DNA of 64,000 nt from Hofstenia miamia (lineage: Eukaryota; Xenacoelomorpha; Acoela), in the NCBI GenBank assembly GCA_004352715.1, contig SCFE01000087.1, forward strand, positions 1,050,822 through 1,114,821, read 5' to 3'. Shown piece after piece: positions 21,544-33,519 of this stretch. Made by a program: the position numbers and the translations under genes. Numbering within the stretch: the first letter of the stretch is position 1; the number at the start of each line of letters is the position of its first letter. Below the pieces are notes generated by a model that did not search any database, was not told the DNA's origin, and was given only the letters and a program-made list of their open reading frames with translations.

Positions 21544-21849
21544 ATAAGGCCGATACATATACGACATAAACGATACCTCTTTAATGGAAGTGCAAGAAGC
21601 TTGATCTTTAATTCCAATGAATATGTTGCCTGTACGACGCTTCTGCGAATTTAGATCAACAATTAATGTAAGTGGTTCTTGCCATTCAAAAGTGTGGATT
21701 TTAGCTTCACTGCTGAAGTCGAAGTCCTCATCATTTTCACGAGCTGTATTTAAATAGAATGTCAATTTGTTTTTACAGTCAGACTTCTGCGCATTCGGTA
21801 TTTTTTTACAGTCTTCCACGGAAAGTCTAAAATTTCTGACGTGAGTCAA
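21544..21849 (-). CDS. Eph receptor exon 4: main part of the ligand-binding domain
   Basis: It encodes HVRNFRLSVEDCKKIP, KSDCKNKLTFYLNTARENDE, IHTFEWQEPLTLIVDLNSQK, GNIFIGIKDQASCTSIKEV and then FMSY. This aligns with the Eph ligand-binding domain segment IxI(E/K)xKFTxRDC...xCKETFNLYYxESD...IDTIAADESF...KLNTEVR...GFYLAFQDxGACxALxSV. The three cysteines of this segment are kept. The sequence is clearly divergent from vertebrate Ephs in the loops. The donor is either Y|GTAAAA (after 21,544, phase 0) or AT|GTATCG (after 21,557, phase 2). The 5' boundary is not resolved: every nearby AG would give phase 2. Confidence 0.82.
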
Positions 21850-22560
21850 ATATTGGCTTAATCTTTCAAGTTCGAATAAATTTATAATTCATGTAGCCAA
21901 TTTATTAAGGTGTCTCTACAGTTATAAAAAGGATAAAGTTTCACACCCTTCCCTCAGCTGTCAATGCCGGGTGCTAAATGCTTATTAACAAAGCAGTAAA
22001 AAGGGCCATCCGTTATACTTTTTATATATTCAACTTGAAAATTGAAGCAATACTCTCATTATGCAATAAACGGTATGCAGGGAAGCAAAAAATGTTTGAT
22101 TCGCATGGAGTTCTTGCGACTTCGGAAAGCGTTTTTGACATTTGATGTTATGTTCTCGCAATGTAAGAAGTTCAAAGTCAACTTGAATAAATTCCATTTT
22201 ACAATACTTTGACAAAATAAGTTTAAAAAATTGCTTATTGCAATAATCAGAAAGTTTTAAAAAAGTTAAAAATTAATATTTGATTTAAGTTTCGTTCATT
22301 CACAAGGCACCACTACAGATAAGTAATCGAGCAGGCTAATAAGTTTTCAAATATTCTAAGACTTTGAAAGCATACTTAGAGATAGCTTTTGGTTGGATCT
22401 GAGATTCTTTTCAAAATTATTAACATGCATACATTTGACAATTTTCAGTAGCAACATTTATACTGTTGAGGGAAGAAATTGTTATTGTAGAAAGGAATGA
22501 GGTAGGTAGCAAGCAAAAAATTGAATATAAGAGTCAAAGCAAATTTATTGATGTAAATAA
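21850..22560. other. Intron sequence, nothing recognised
   Basis: A minus frame of 61 codons at 22,030-22,215 has no match to the expected Eph segment or other families. Confidence 0.4.
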
Positions 22561-22689
22561 ATAACAGTAAAAAAACTACAAACTACAAATGCATGTATTT
22601 ACAAAATAATAATAAAAATAAAAAATATATAGAATAAATGTGTGTGTGTGTGTGTGTGTCTATGTGTGTGGTGAGCTCAGTGTAAAAAA

Positions 22690-24600
22690 TCAGTAAATGT
22701 CTTTAGCATGTTTGTGTCTCCGATTGTATTTTGTCGATGTAAAAATACGATTTCTAATTTTTTTCTAAATTTTTTGTAATTTTTTTCTATTCTTATCTCA
22801 TTTTCTAAATCATTCCAAATATTAGAAGCTGCTCGGTGAAAACTCGGATAGGAAATATTTCTACATTCATTATAGAGAAAAGAAATTGATTGTCGGCCAT
22901 ATTTGTACTTAAATAAAATTGAAGCTGCATGGAATTGTACTTGATATAGCGGGGATAATATATTATACTTTCGTCTGTATTCACTAACATGATCCTGCTT
23001 ACGTGCAAAATTTAATGTTTTGTAATGACCAATTAAAAGTTTTTGATAATAAATAGCGGCTTTCTGTATTAAAATTTATAAATAAAAATGAACATTAATG
23101 TAATTGCTATAAACAAAAAGCATGTAATAATTGAACGTGATAATCTGGTTCAAAATTTCTGAGGTGGTATAAGTATCTAACGCCAGAAGTCATTTTTTGT
23201 AACTTTTTTTGGAGAAATTTATCAAATTTTAAATCTTTGTCAATATCAACACCTAAATATGTAACATGATCAGATTGTTTTATTGGAACAGTGTTAGTAA
23301 TTAATTCGATCTTGTTTGTTATTTCTTTTACAGAATTGGGGGAAAATATAATGAATTGCGTTTTTTCAATTATTTATTAATGTTTAATTGATTGGATGAG
23401 AAATACCTAGAAAGATTTTCAATATCACTTTGTACATTTCTTGTGGCCCTAAATGCATCATTATCTGTATTTATGAGGCAAGTATCATCAGCCAATTGAA
23501 ATATTTCACTGTGTTTTACATGTTTAATTATGTCATTTACATATATTGCAAATAAAATTGGCCCTAGTACTGCGCCTTGAGGCACTCCTCAATCGGTTTT
23601 AATATAATCAGATTTCATATTATTTATTAAGACACGCTGTTTTCTATTTTCTAAAAAACTCATAAGTAACTTAATTGAATTTTGTTGAAATCCGTAATTT
23701 TTAAGTTTAATCGCCAAAATTTCAAAGTTCATTGCATTAAAAGCTTTGCTTAAGTCTAGAAGTGCTATGCAACTGGATTTATTTTGAGATTTATTTGAGG
23801 ATATTTTTTCACTAATTGAAATAATTGCATCACTTGTACTATTGTTTAGATAATAAGATATTCTCAGATGCAAGGTATTGGTTGATTTGAATGTGCAATA
23901 ATTTTTCGAATAATTTACTAAAATAGTGTGGCATTGAGATTGGCCTATAATTTTTAGCAATGAATAGATTCTCCATCTTTATACAAAGGTGTTATGTCTG
24001 ACTTTTTCATTATACCGGAAATTCGTTTTGTTTTCAACTTCTACATTGATTAAATACAAACGATAGATGTTCGCCAAATATATGAAAGAATTTCTTATTA
24101 ATAAAGTACTGTAAATGATTGAAACCTGAAGATTTATTAATGTCTAAATTTTGTACAATAGTTTCTAATTCTCTTAAGGTAGACAGCCTAAATTGAAACG
24201 TTGACTTACAATTTGGTTGCCTAAGTTTTGATAGAGAAGGTTTATGAAAATTGAAGTTACCTAATTCTTTAAATGTCTGATTTAAATGATTTAGTATCCT
24301 TTTTTTATCGGTAAATATTTTATTTCAATATAAATTTCTGAAATTTCACTATTTAACCCATTCGATTTTCCAATAAAACGGTTTAGAAATTTTCACTTTT
24401 GTTTAGAAGAATTTAAATTTTCAAAAAATTGACGTCGTTTTAAAGCTAAATTTTTAGCGCGTAAGTCCTTAATTAATTTCTTTGATCTTTCGTAATTAGT
24501 CCAATTTATTTCGGTCGGATTAGCTTTAGCTAGTTCAAAGAGTTTCTGCTTCATGTTTGCGGTATGCTTAATTACTTGATTGTAAGTTGACGCAAGGAAC
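22690..24600 (-). pseudogene. LINE reverse transcriptase (ORF2 without its N-terminal endonuclease)
   Basis: From the upstream end: a connector ASTYNQVIKHTANMKQKLFE..., then NWTNYERSKKLIKDLRAKN; broken frames with the early RT blocks (NHLQYFINKKFF, then PLYKDGE); then LLDLSKAFNAMNFEILAIKL (RT block with the first catalytic Asp), TD-stop-GVPQGAVLGPILFAIYVNDI with one in-frame TGA before GVPQG, and LADDTCLINTD, which holds the catalytic DD of the (F/Y)xDD box with Leu in the first position. After a frameshift near 23,370 come VTYLGVDIDKDLKFDKFLQK and a C-terminal region ending around RAASNIWNDLENEI. This is the CR1/jockey-like clade pattern. Multiple stops and frameshifts show it is dead. Confidence 0.85.
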
Positions 24601-25552
24601 CATATTGATTTGGGACAGTTGAATGAGTGGAAAGAAGTTCCTTAGATTACGAATGAAGACAGAGATCTTTATCAGACAGATGGATGCTATCATACGCAAG
24701 AAAAGTGGAATTTATAGAGCGCGGTGAAGGAAGGAAATGGTCAAAGACTGGAATGACAGTAAGATGACGTTGAGAGAAGCTTCTTATGATTTGATTGCAG
24801 TGCTTAATTGCGAAGTTCTTTGAGAGATTGTGATCAGCACAGACAGGGTGATTTCGAAGAGATAGATGTGGTGAGGTGTGAATTTCTTCCTGACTTCTGA
24901 GATGATGTTGTGTAACTTTGAGCGGAACATGTAGGGACGGGAATTGAGCGCATCAATAAGACCAGTGTTGAGCATTACAGTGTCGACATGTGTAGTTTCG
25001 TATTGCGCGATTTTTTGCGTTAGTGCTGCGGTGCTACTTCCTGGGTATGAATGATGGTTGTTTCTTGATCTTGAAGAAGACGATGTGTACGAACTTTTCC
25101 GAGGCTGCTACTTCTTATGATGAGTGTGGTTGTTCCTGTTTTCATCTTTTTAACGGATGGTTTGACGTTGGAATTTGCTTTTTTTACCGTGCAGGCGATA
25201 TTCTGGGAAAGGAGAAGAGTTTGGTTGTTGAAGGTACACTTGGTGGAGTGACGGTGATTTCTTTTTGAGGCGTTGTGGGTTGAGAGAGTGAATTTTGCGA
25301 TGTTTTTCGAAGTTTGTGGGTGTGGATTTGGGAAGACTTGAAAAGAAAGAGAAGAGCTTCGGCGGCGTTTTCTTGATTTAGGCGGGCGAACATTTGATGT
25401 AGCGGTGTTTTCTTTTTGTTCTTTATAAAAGCGCTGGCCGCATCGAGGGTAGCAACACCACCAAACAGCGAACTGTGAATCACTTCTGCGAGAGCGGGGG
25501 AAATCCGACCGTTCTCTGCAAGAGCTGACATATAATCATAAATAAAATACAT
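24600..25552 (-). pseudogene. LINE ORF1-like remnant with SGNH-esterase motifs
   Basis: The first frame (25,552-25,184) gives LAENGRISPALAEVIHSSLF, LDAASAFIKNKKKTPLHQMF, then a Thr/Pro-rich linker. After a frame change, 24,975-24,784 reads HVDTVMLNTGLIDALNSRP followed by KLHNIISEVRKKFTPHHIYL, the layout around block III of SGNH hydrolases in CR1-type ORF1 proteins (DxVxxxxGTNDL...LxxxVRxKFPxxxIxxS). Further on, about 24,690-24,650, FLAYDSIHLSDKDL matches the catalytic D-x-x-H-L of that fold. The canonical GxND is degraded to NTGLID. The family is inferred from motif order; the fold assignment is moderately secure. Confidence 0.6.
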
Positions 25553-25559
25553 GTGAAAA

Positions 25560-26700
25560 TGTTAACTGTAGAGATATGTAATTTGCAAACTAGTTATTCT
25601 AAGGACCCCTAAGATATATAACCTCGTCAACTTTTAGGATATTCAATAGTGAATAAAAAAATAAATCTGCAAGACTAGTAAAATACAGATTTAGGGAAAG
25701 ATATGAAAAGTTACCTATTTTTAAAAATATATGGTTGTGCTTTTACAATTTGTATTTGTAAATTGGAAAAGGTAGAGTAACACTGGAAAATAAATGACAC
25801 ATTGAAGTAAAATAATTAATAAGAGACACTTTACGTTGTGTTTATATGACAAAGACCTCTTGAATTTACACAATTAGAAAATGTTTTTAAATACTTATTT
25901 TTCGAATTTTCAATATTAGAGTCAAATTAATTTCTTCAAAAATTGATTCTATAAAAATAATAATCCTTGATTTAAGCTAACCATTAGAAATAGTTTTCGC
26001 AATTGTTACTCATAAAATTGTGTGATAGCAGATTCACTCCATTTTCCACTAGTTTATTAAACTTTGTGTCAATATAAATCTAGAATTATCATATATTGCA
26101 GAATCAATTTATGATGAATATGTATAAATGAGAAGATGGGTGCAGAAAGAGTTTTGCATTAAGGATAAATGATCTTGTATAAACGAAAATTACAGTCATC
26201 AGTAACACACATGGATTTAGTTAAATTTAATGATTCGTTGATTGCAACAAATAACTTTTTAGCAAAATTAGTTTTGTAATATCGTGTTCATATACGGCTA
26301 TGCCAAATGGAAAGCATATTTTGTCGAAAATAGTTAAAATTTATTTCAATTTTTGTTTTCAAAAATGTTTTTTTATTTTTTATTGATTAAAAACCGGTTT
26401 TGTCTTGACATTTAACCAAAAATTAACTTTAAAAATACGTTTTATAACGATTTCGTTATAAAATAACGCTTTATTTAATGTCAATTTAGAAATTTTTATG
26501 CTATAAATACAACAGTTTTAAGCATAACTCTTCAACATTGTAAAAATAACGTTTTAGTGGCCATAAGCGAACATTTCAATGTACAAATATCAAGAAAATA
26601 CTACCTTATTTTCAAGTTATTGTAAAAACATCATTATACTGGTAATAAACGAATTTTTAGATAATTAAATATGAAGAAAATAATATCGTATGGTCACCTT
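25560..26700. other. Intron sequence, nothing recognised
   Basis: AT-rich with no frame or repeat I can name. Confidence 0.4.
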
Positions 26701-26712
26701 GATTACACTCAC

Positions 26713-26808
26713 AATTTCGGGAACTGGAATGGCACACGTTGTCAAATAATTAACAGCACCCACCACGGAAACATCACAGACGTTGAAGGCACCGTTTTCA
26801 AAGACAAA
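26713..26808 (-). CDS. Eph receptor exon 3: ligand-binding domain, VC-V / W-L-T segment
   Basis: The acceptor TTTTTTAG precedes 26,808 and the strong donor ATT|GTGAGT follows 26,713. The 96-base exon is in phase 0 at both ends and encodes FVFENGAFNVCDVSVVGAV then NYLTTCAIPVPEI. It aligns without gaps to the Eph segment xxTYQVCNVxxxxQNNWLRTxxI: the Cys and the spacing of seven residues to the aromatic-L-x-T motif are kept, with Tyr in place of the usual Trp. It joins exon 2 in phase 0. The junction to exon 4 is unclear, as the phase does not match any acceptor seen there. Confidence 0.8.
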
Positions 26809-26814
26809 CTAAAA

Positions 26815-27280
26815 AACTAGTTATCAATATATATCTCTCGTATGCATAATACCAACATGCCGTACAAAAACCCAAGACTTCTAATTAAAATCAAGAGAGA
26901 ACTTTTCAAAGATGATTTATACGTTTACAATAGTATTCTCAACAGAAACAAAATAGATGGCGTAGTTGCTGTAAAGTAAAAATTTTCCTAGAATTCTGTG
27001 TGTTGATAATGTTGTCTATCTTCGCAATTATTGCCATGTTTGTTCGCATCAGTCATTTTGTAGAAACATCTGTAATCAAAGAGAGGACTTTGACAATTTT
27101 AGGTCGGATTACTACAAGATTGATTCCAAAAGAATGAAAGATGCTAGCTTTTTGAAAATGTTCAAATGCTGTATCACATGATGCATGGTTATGACGGGAA
27201 ATAACCATCTCTTGTTGGATCAGTAATAAAAAGTTACATATTTTATTAGTAGTGGATGTCCTTGGAATTCAAACTCATTA
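26815..27280. other. Intron sequence with a 40-codon plus frame of unknown meaning
   Basis: An ATG near 26,860 opens MPYKNPRLLIKIKRELFKDD and continues to TAA near 26,980. There is no family match and it may be chance. Confidence 0.2.
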
Positions 27281-27283
27281 CCT

Positions 27284-28753
27284 AGGGTAGGATCCATGCC
27301 CTGTCCGTAGCTCGTACCCATAAAAATAGGCCCATAGGTTTGTCCGTGACCGTGTGCTATTCCCGTAACGCCCGTAGCTAAATGTTATTCAAATATAATA
27401 CCTTGAACCAACAAGAAACACTTCAAGTGTGCTATTATACGTACATACTTAAACGGTAATAACACGGATAAATGAAGTAACAGCAAAAACCAAATTAAGC
27501 ACTTTTGGTAAAATTACTGAGAAGTTTAAATTTACAACTATAAAGTCGTAGTAAGGTTCCGTTTCCAGTATATTTATCAACAGGTTTTGTCAATTCATTG
27601 ACAAATCCTGCAAAAAAACCTTATAACGATAATTGACAACACATCAAACTGTATGAAAATAATTTAAGTAAACACTACACTGCACTGTTGTTATGACTTT
27701 TTATAAATATATTACATTAATTCCATTCAAACGATATGGAAGTTAACAACTTGCGCTACTTACATTAGAAAAAATTTATTTTTCTAGTAAATCAATTTCT
27801 TTTTATGATATTTGAAACATAATTTTTTATTTTCTATATAATTTTTTATTTGAAAACCTTTTTGAATTCAATAATGATATATAGGAATAATTTATGCGAA
27901 ATTGAATCTCATGTGTAAAGAATTAATAATTAGTTAGTACAAGCACTTATTTATATAATTATATTTATTTAAAAATATATTTGTACATTTCAGCAAAATC
28001 TGCATTGATTTGCAAATTTTTAACACATATATGCAAGGAAATTTCGTCACATTAATTTAAATGATTTGCATAAATGAAATTGTGTGCTTGCTTTGGGAGA
28101 TTGTGAGCATGAAATATATAAAACACTGGGAAAATCTTGCACTGCGACTATCACAAAGAATTGACTTTGCGTTGTGTGCATCATTAAAAGATATTTTTTT
28201 TGAAATAATTATTTTCTAGATACTAGTCTCATATATTACAATAAAAATTGTCTTCTTGATATTAAAATGAAATTTCGAAAGTACTATTTCAAGAGATTAA
28301 TCGCCCAAATGTTGTATTTCAAGATGAAATTCCTTGAATATTTTCATAAAATTTCCAGATATTTTTTTCTTAGAAATAAGAAATTTTTTAATGAGTACAT
28401 GTAATTGCTATAATTTTATCAATGAATGCAACTATCAAAACATGACTGTAAAATGGAACTCTTTAAAGTGGATGAAGACCATTAGCTTTATGTGGCTTAG
28501 TGTAATATTTTAAAAAAAGTTATAATTTAGGCCCTAAATTTACATGTAGGTTAGTGTTTCGCGAAGTACATATACACAGATATATAGAATCCTTGTATCG
28601 AAAATGGATATAAATCAAATATCAACTTCAAAGAAGTGGTTTTAAGAATTATTATCCTCGATCAACAACAAATAATCACTCTATATTCGAAATAGTATGC
28701 CCGGCCCGTGCCCGTACACCTTTGTTCGTGCCGGTGCGGGACCTACCCCAGCT
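27284..28753. mobile_element. Putative non-autonomous DNA element with GC-rich ends
   Basis: The left edge reads TAGGGTAGGATCCATGCCC, with several CCCGTA/CCCGTG units to 27,372. The right edge, read on the minus strand from 28,753, begins GGGGTAGGTCCCGCACC and is followed by similar CGGGCACGGGC units. GGGTAGG plus GC-rich CCCGT repeats at both ends, in inverted orientation around an AT-rich core, suggest terminal inverted repeats. No target duplication could be made out and no coding capacity is visible. Confidence 0.4.
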
Positions 28754-28759
28754 TATTAC

Positions 28760-29195
28760 AAATAATTCTAAATTTCCTTGACCTGAAGCAGAATCGTATC
28801 AGTATTTATAACAATCATCACAAGGTGAAATCCAGCGTTGCATACACCCATACCACTTTAAGAAAATCAAGATTACACTAAGCATATATATATATATATA
28901 TATATATTCCTACAGACAGTATTGAAGATTTTACTTTTTTATTCAATGATATTACAATTAATTCCATGTTTCACAAAATAGTAGAGTTTATGTACAGTTA
29001 AAGACTTGACTTAATAAAGTCAATTAAAAGAAAAATGGTTTAGGGAATTAATCGCTGAATTTTGAAGGATAAATATACATTTATAAAAACTGGGATTAGC
29101 GCAGACTTTATGACACACTGCATACCTAATCATGCTAATAAATATGTTTAAAAAATTAAGGTTGTATTCAATTCCTTACAGGTGCCAATTATAGT

Positions 29196-29258
<63 letters not shown>

Positions 29259-32200
29259 AAATCTTGTACTAGTTATAAGTAATGAAAATTTATATTCGTA
29301 ACAGAAATTTTTTACAAATACACTAAATCAGACCATGAAAATATTTGTTCAGTTGCATATTAGTAATTCATATTTTAGAGTTTCCAAGTATGCCATACCT
29401 GAAGATTCAATTAACATAGGAACCAGAAATATCTTGCCAGTAATCAGCTGCCCTTACATGTTTAGTTCAAGTAAACTATTCTTTTAAATTTTAAATCTTT
29501 AATATTTTTTAGAAATCAGTCAGTCTTCACAAGATGACATTTTCACATTTTCGTTTTTGTAAATAAGGTTTGAAAATTTTGTTTTATGATAGAATAAATA
29601 TTTTATTTTATATTATTATATGTTTATATGCTTTCTTAAAATTTGATTTAATTTAAAAAAAGTTGAAGATATTTTGTTATTATTATGGTTCATATCAATA
29701 TATAATAAAGGTAAATGTTTAAAATCATAATATAAATTAAAACAGATTTTCATACTACTCAATTAAATATTACCATACTGTTATATAATGCTTAACATAT
29801 CATAATATTAAGTTTGGCATATTTTTACTAAACGCTTGCCACATGGAACACAATGCTTGTCATATCTTGGTAAGCGTTATACATGTTAGGCACGCAAACA
29901 TATTCCAAGCATTCCTTATAAGTTTGACTAGGGAATTAAATAAATTTCCCCACTATTGTCGATGATTACACATGAGGGCGTAGCCATCGGGGTGCATTAT
30001 ACCTCCAAAAGAATATGATTGCACCTCAAACATAAATGAAATATCTGAGGGCATATTCTGAAAGAATGAGCTGCAATAAAACCTGAATTGGAAAAGAACA
30101 ATTCTCATGGGAATACTGTTAGTGCCAATGTTCATACAACGACATCTTATCACCTAGCTGTGGTTCTTATTCATCTTGTTGATGTTCTTAAAGCAATATC
30201 CTCGGTTTTTACACTGTATATCACCAATCTTACACTGGCATGCTCCACTCAGTTTAACAGATTCATTTTACAAAAACTAGAATATATTGATAAACCGATG
30301 TGTTTAACAAATTGTTTACTTTACTTGGTTGAGTATCAGGATAAGAGAACGAATAAAATTCGTGCCACTTCATTAGTTAGCAAAATTAGCTAATGATAAC
30401 AATAATAAAGCAGATCTGTTAATTGATTTCAAAACTTTCAAAACAATACATTTACACTGAGGAAAGGCTAAAATCTTGATTAGTTTACATTGCAAAAGAT
30501 ATTTTCTAAAAATTTAAACATTAAATGCTTCTAAATTTAATAAAAATATCCATATGATAATAAAAAGTAACACATAGAACTTAATCTATGGACTGCAGCT
30601 GAAGTATTTTCTAGCTAACTAATTTTCTATTGATTGACTATTGCAGCTGAAATATAGTAGGCAGGCTATGATATTTACTTACAGATTTGAAATTCTACAA
30701 TGCAAATATCATACAAAAAAATATTTCAATAATTTTCGAATCTACAACATTTGGTGATGCGCTAATCTCCCATCTATTTCCTAAACCAATGCTATAGGTG
30801 ATCACAAATTATCATAAACAATAAAATTAGCATTGCTTCTAAAATAGATTAACAAAGGGATCATTTGAATATTTAATATAATTTGATATATTTCGAATAT
30901 TTTGATGTGTAATCCTTTCGAAAAAGGTGTGACCAAATGCTAAATTGCTAAGATTGAATTATGAATTTAAATTTACACCAAATTCAACAAAATTGGATAA
31001 TTCGTTTTTGCTGAAATTGCGAAAGTTCCTTAATCACAATCAGTTCTCTGGTATTTATCCTCTTGTGAACGAAATTCAACCTTTTAATACAGGAATCTAG
31101 ATGAAACACTGTGTGAATGTATAGCCCAATTAGATTTTTCTATAAATGGAAATTATATTGTTACATATTTATAATCTCCGGAAAAATTTTTTCTCCCCAA
31201 GTATTCAAGACTGACTTGAGTCTCCTGTTTTTTGGAAACCGAAATTATTTAATGTAATGTTATTTACTTTTTCCAATTTTCTCATCCTCTCAGTGCATCT
31301 TAATACAAATTATTACGCAATTAGTACAATAGTCATTGTACCTAATAAAAAAATTTCAAATTTATTATGTTAGTAATACACAAATGAGATTTCACAGAAA
31401 TAAGTTATTGGAACTTTGTATATCTATGTTTACAGTAAATATGCATGCTTCAATTCTTCTTTTTATAATCAAGTAAAAGACTGGTAGCAAACTGAAATCT
31501 TCAATTATTTCAGCAAAAAAATAGACCAATGAATGTCGACAATTTATTCCCAAATTTTTCGTGGTAAATATTAAAAATTTTGCAAAAACAAGACTTTTGT
31601 CATTATCATATCAAGAAATGTGCCACACTCTCTTAGTTTGAAGAAGGTGATTAGCAATTCGGTATTCTTCTGAAAAAGAGGATGCATATACAGGTGAGGG
31701 GTAACTAAAAACCTGAAGATTTTGGGCTTTACTAAAAATAACAATCAAACCAAAAATATTTTAACAAGAATGCTGCAAACAGAAACTTTGTGAATGATTC
31801 TGCAAATAAAACTAATTTTTGCAAGAAATATTTTTTCATGAAAGTTTACTTGAGTACAGAAGAAAACTAACTGTTTTGAAGGCACAGTTTACATATTAAA
31901 TTGAATTTTAAGCTTGTGACTTGTAGCTTGAATAATGAAATTTATTAAGAAAACATGGTAAATACTGAAATTGGAATATATTGAAAACTAACGTTAGTGT
32001 CTAAAAATTACTAGTCTAAGGAAAACCAAAACATTTTCAAAACTGTAATGCAGTGATTATCCTTAAAACAGCTTGTTTTTTTAAATGACAAATCCTTTTT
32101 CAAACTTTTTAAGCACTTTTCTTCCAGCTCATTTGGAATTTCGGAAATTGTGAGGCATGGACATATCTATTGGTGAATGTGCTAGAACGCAATGGTGGAA

Positions 32201-33404
32201 ATTTGTACTAAGGCTGAAGTACTTGAAAAGAATAACTATTTTTCCTTGAGAATTCCGTATTTTAAGGCATTTAAATACTCTTTATACCTAATTTTCACGT
32301 AATTCCAATGCTTAGAGCTCAAGATACTTGATCAAGCGAGGGTCTATGCAGTATGTGGTGCCTTATGATTTTGCATATATCTATTTGTTCGTGAGTTAGA
32401 AGCGCTTTAAATTTTTTCAAATCAATTTTTTTAAATTCTTTACACATGCTCACATAAAAAAATTTCAAACCATTGGTAAAATTCAGTTTAAGAGATTTGA
32501 AACCACAGATCAAATTATTGAGTTTTCTTGATGAGTTCGTTATGCAATAACATCTACCAATAGATTTAAAGGATGTTATCATTTGAATAGTTTGATAGCA
32601 AATGAATTAAAAATGATTAATTAAACGCTTTTAATGTAAATTATGAATTATAATTTTAGTAATAACGTGCCATAAGAAAGGTCTTTACTTTGAAGATAAA
32701 CAAGAATAATTTATCTTAGATGCTGTTTTGAATAATTCAGGGAATTAAACGCCAATTATTTCTTTAAAACTAAGTTGAGCAAGACTGTAAATAATTGACA
32801 ATAATTTATTATTTTTGAAAATAATTTTTAAAACATGTTTATTTTCAGTACTAATAAAGCAGCATTTTGATTATAAGTTCACAAATTTCTAGTAAAACAC
32901 GTAAATTGCATCTAAAGTGCCATTGATGAAAATTGACAATCTATAATCGTTGAAAATTAGCTTAATCTGCCAACCGGAGTTGTAATCAGGACCGTGATTT
33001 CAAGCCCAATTCCTTTAAACCTATTGCCCAGGCAAAAAACAGCTCGCTGCCATTGGTAAATTTTGTGTAAATAAATGAAAAGGATTGCGGTTGCTATTAC
33101 TGAGGCCATTTCTGAGTTAATTGTAATTCTTGAAGTCGTGGATTCACATTTTGATGTATTATTAGTCAATTGAATATATTAGTTGATATAATATTGAAAT
33201 GTAAGAGAAATACTGTATATTTATTAATACAAATTTGGACAATTCTAGCCCCTTTGTGCAGAAATTTTATACCAAGGCCCGGCCCGGTTATTTTATTAAG
33301 CGCTTATTTACAGAGACAAATTTTATTTGTTTTTGTCAATGTGAAGTAAATGTAGACAAGTTGCTCTTGATCTAGAAATGCAAAAATTATTAATAATCGC
33401 TGAA
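28760..33404. other. Intron sequence with (TA)n tracts, no gene seen
   Basis: (TA)n at 28,886-28,908 and 29,202-29,258, the latter passing into (TG)n. Frames at 30,088-30,393 (plus), 32,319-32,582 and 32,957-33,169 (minus) have no recognisable domain. Confidence 0.5.
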
Positions 33405-33515
33405 CCCCCCCCCCCTCATCCCCGANNNNNNNNNNNNNNNNNNNNNNNNNNNNNNNNNNNNNNNNNNNNNNNNNNNNNNNNNNNNNNNNNNNNNNNNNNN
33501 NCCCCCCCCCCCCAT
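33405..33515. other. 76-base gap between two copies of a poly-C / CATCCCCGA motif
   Basis: N at 33,426-33,501. Both flanks read C-run, (T)CATCCCCGA, so the gap probably joins two reads ending in the same homopolymer region. The true sequence may contain a single copy. Confidence 0.85.
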
Positions 33516-33519
33516 CCCC

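Larger units (their letters stand above)
22560..25552 (-). mobile_element. Non-LTR retrotransposon (LINE), decayed, apparently without endonuclease
   Basis: Two coding parts share the minus strand: an ORF1-like part (25,552 to about 24,600) with esterase-type motifs and a reverse transcriptase part (about 24,600 to 22,690). The RT connector starts where ORF1 ends, leaving no room for the roughly 700-base apurinic endonuclease domain expected at the start of ORF2. A (TG)n tract lies at 22,639-22,659 near the 3' end. It lies in the Eph intron between exons 3 and 4 in the same orientation as the gene. Confidence 0.8.

Noticed and set aside
30088-30393. 101-codon plus frame inside an Eph intron
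   Set aside because: No domain and a large overlapping antisense frame; not supported.
32319-33169. Two minus-strand frames of 70-87 codons in an Eph intron
   Set aside because: Checked for Eph ligand-binding sequence and for transposase motifs; neither is present.
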